From: Nitrospira sp.
GTDB lineage: Bacteria; Nitrospirota; Thermodesulfovibrionia; Thermodesulfovibrionales; SM23-35
Reading direction: 5' to 3'
Assembly: GCA_016873595.1 (NCBI GenBank)
Contig: VGWZ01000096.1
Coordinates: forward strand, 1 to 7,400
DNA: 7,400 bases
Made by a program: the position numbers and the translations under genes. Within the stretch, counting starts at the first letter, position 1, and every line of letters begins with the position of its first letter. Shown here one piece after another: positions 7,077 to 7,400 of the stretch. The notes beneath the pieces are model-generated. The model searched no databases. It saw only the letters and a program-made list of their open reading frames with translations, and was not told where the DNA came from.

Positions 7077-7149
7077 ATGAATAAGTTTATCAGTATTTTC
7101 AGCCAGATTCTATCATTATTTTTCGAGGGGAGAATTTAAGAGGATAGTG
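7077..7149 (+). pseudogene. IS4-like (DUF4372-type) transposase, N-terminal remnant with frameshift
   Basis: The frame starts MNKFISIFSQILSLF, which I recognise as the usual opening of IS4-family transposases with a DUF4372 N-terminus (MN-x-x-x-x-x-FSQ-x-L-x-L-x-P-R-x-E-F). As written it stops after 20 codons at 7137-7139. If one T is removed from the run at 7119-7123, the frame continues SRGEFKRIV (7123-7149), matching the expected PRGEF-x-R-L-V continuation; beyond ~7150 the similarity is lost although that frame stays open to 7218. So this is a truncated, frameshifted 5' fragment; the rest of the transposase is absent. It points away from the kinase operon. Identification is from memory of the family. 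Confidence 0.62.
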
Positions 7150-7266
7150 ATTGGCAGGGGCGCTAATATCTTATCCCCCAATTTTCTATCACCTAAATTG
7201 AGCGATTTATTTATTTAAAACCATATTAATCAAGGTATTCTAAAGAAAATGCAATCACCCAATAAG
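7150..7266. other. Spacer between two insertion-sequence remnants
   Basis: This AT-rich stretch carries no convincing gene. One plus-strand frame, continuing that of the IS4-like fragment, stays open to 7218 but loses family similarity. An imperfect stem (GTGATTGG near 7147, with CCAA and ATCAC near 7178-7192 and a bulge) is too weak to call. If the kinase operon keeps its own promoter it would lie here or in 6880-7080; several AT-rich hexamers occur but no pair has good spacing. Confidence 0.4.
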
Positions 7267-7400
7267 TGTCATTTATACCCCTCCCCATTGTCAAGACAAA
7301 AAATTGCTCTCAATAAGGTGGATTAATTCGTCAGCCTGTCCATATTGATTTCTACCCTCACCGAAATACACCTCGTGTGGTGTCCGGTACCCAAGAGACT
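7267..7400 (-). mobile_element. IS3-family insertion sequence, 3' end (continues past the window)
   Basis: The element is marked by the transposase tail at 7291-7400. IS3-family ends begin with TG, and the only nearby TG-starting, GC-patterned candidate outside the stop codon is TGTCATTTATACCCCTCCCC from 7267, so I place the boundary there tentatively. The other end, the partner inverted repeat and any target duplication lie outside the window, so the boundary is provisional. Confidence 0.5.
7291..7400 (-). CDS. IS3-family transposase (OrfB, integrase core), C-terminal end
   Basis: Read on the minus strand from the window edge, an open frame encodes 35 residues and ends with TGA at 7291-7293. 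It opens with SLGYRTPHEVYFG, the hallmark C-terminal motif of IS3-family OrfB transposases (the S-L-G-Y-x-T-P-x-E-V-Y-F signature after the last catalytic Glu of the DDE domain). The catalytic residues lie outside the window. The remaining tail is about 22 residues long, a normal length, so the 3' end appears intact. Whether the whole element is functional cannot be told. It lies just upstream of the broken receiver and may be one cause of that truncation. Confidence 0.75.
   Translation of the reverse strand, partial: SLGYRTPHEVYFGEGRNQYGQADELIHLIESNFLS

Larger units (their letters stand above)
6734..7078 (-). pseudogene. Truncated receiver domain (tail of a lost hybrid kinase or response regulator)
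   Basis: A 114-codon frame whose last ~45 residues match the C-terminal part of a receiver: SGYT, then NLIHKKGILEEGLNFVLKP with the conserved K97-P98, then a final helix ending INVRQVLEK. This ending is typical of receivers fused to hybrid kinases. The first half of the domain, including the acidic pocket and phospho-acceptor Asp, is missing, so it cannot be phosphorylated. Residues 1 to ~60 do not look like a receiver. The ATG at 7076-7078 has no ribosome site and lies antisense to an IS4-like transposase start; ATG at 7004-7006 (residue 25) is an alternative start. Residues 71-75 (GYTMG) look like a 15-bp duplication next to GYTVN. The stop overlaps the kinase ATG by 4 bp, so the frame may persist as a translated leader. 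A short hydrophobic stretch at ~57-70 is probably a receiver beta-strand remnant rather than a membrane helix. Confidence 0.72.

Noticed and set aside
6734..7078. A small membrane protein, from the hydrophobic stretch near residues 57-70
   Set aside because: The stretch directly precedes SGYT of the receiver remnant and fits a receiver core strand plus junction sequence; there is no charge pattern or length typical of a conserved membrane helix.
7077..7139. A possible new 20-residue peptide gene with a strong ribosome site
   Set aside because: Its sequence matches the N-terminus of IS4-type transposases and a one-base frameshift extends that match, so a decayed transposase explains it better than a novel small protein.
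7141..7192. Imperfect stem in the spacer as a terminator or attachment site
   Set aside because: The pairing needs a 6-nt bulge, has no T-tract and no repeat partner, so chance is a sufficient explanation.

Overview
The window looks like bacterial chromosome from a signalling-rich Gram-negative lineage. A Desulfobacterota- or Nitrospirota-type anaerobe would fit, but this is inference: it rests on the style of the multi-PAS/GAF histidine kinase, the sigma-54 activator beside it, the DUF1641 gene and the moderate GC content. No taxonomic marker is present.

Left edge (1-311): the 3' end of a DUF1641-family gene runs rightward. It converges on the main operon across a short gap that holds a perfect 16-bp inverted repeat (223-238 / 263-278), probably a shared transcription end point.

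Main body (312-6737), all on the minus strand and read right to left: a 1571-residue membrane histidine kinase, then a 441-residue NtrC-type sigma-54 activator that overlaps it by 26 bp, then, 50 bp further on, a 119-residue stand-alone receiver. They form a compact two-component operon with one sensor and two candidate phosphate acceptors, one a transcription activator and one with no output domain. The kinase has an N-terminal extracytoplasmic Cache-like sensor between two membrane helices, then PAS-GAF-PAS-PAS-PAS-PAS-GAF-HisKA-HATPase. Two of its PAS domains are an exact 393-bp tandem duplication, about 90% identical in DNA.

Right flank (6734-7400) is a zone of broken genes. The reading frame just before the kinase, overlapping it by ATGA, encodes only the C-terminal part of a receiver domain of the kind that ends hybrid kinases. 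Its nominal N-terminus lies antisense to the leader of a frameshifted IS4-like (DUF4372-type) transposase start on the plus strand (7077-7149). Beyond that, the 3' end of an IS3-family transposase enters on the minus strand (stop at 7291-7293). The simplest reading is that insertion sequences cut a larger upstream signalling gene, probably a hybrid kinase, leaving its tail as a translated leader for the kinase operon.

I see no CRISPR array, tRNA, rRNA or riboswitch. I found no new defence or biosynthetic system. The most distinctive features are the duplicated PAS module, the one-kinase/two-regulator layout, the four-cysteine insert in the second GAF domain, and the IS-truncated receiver leader.
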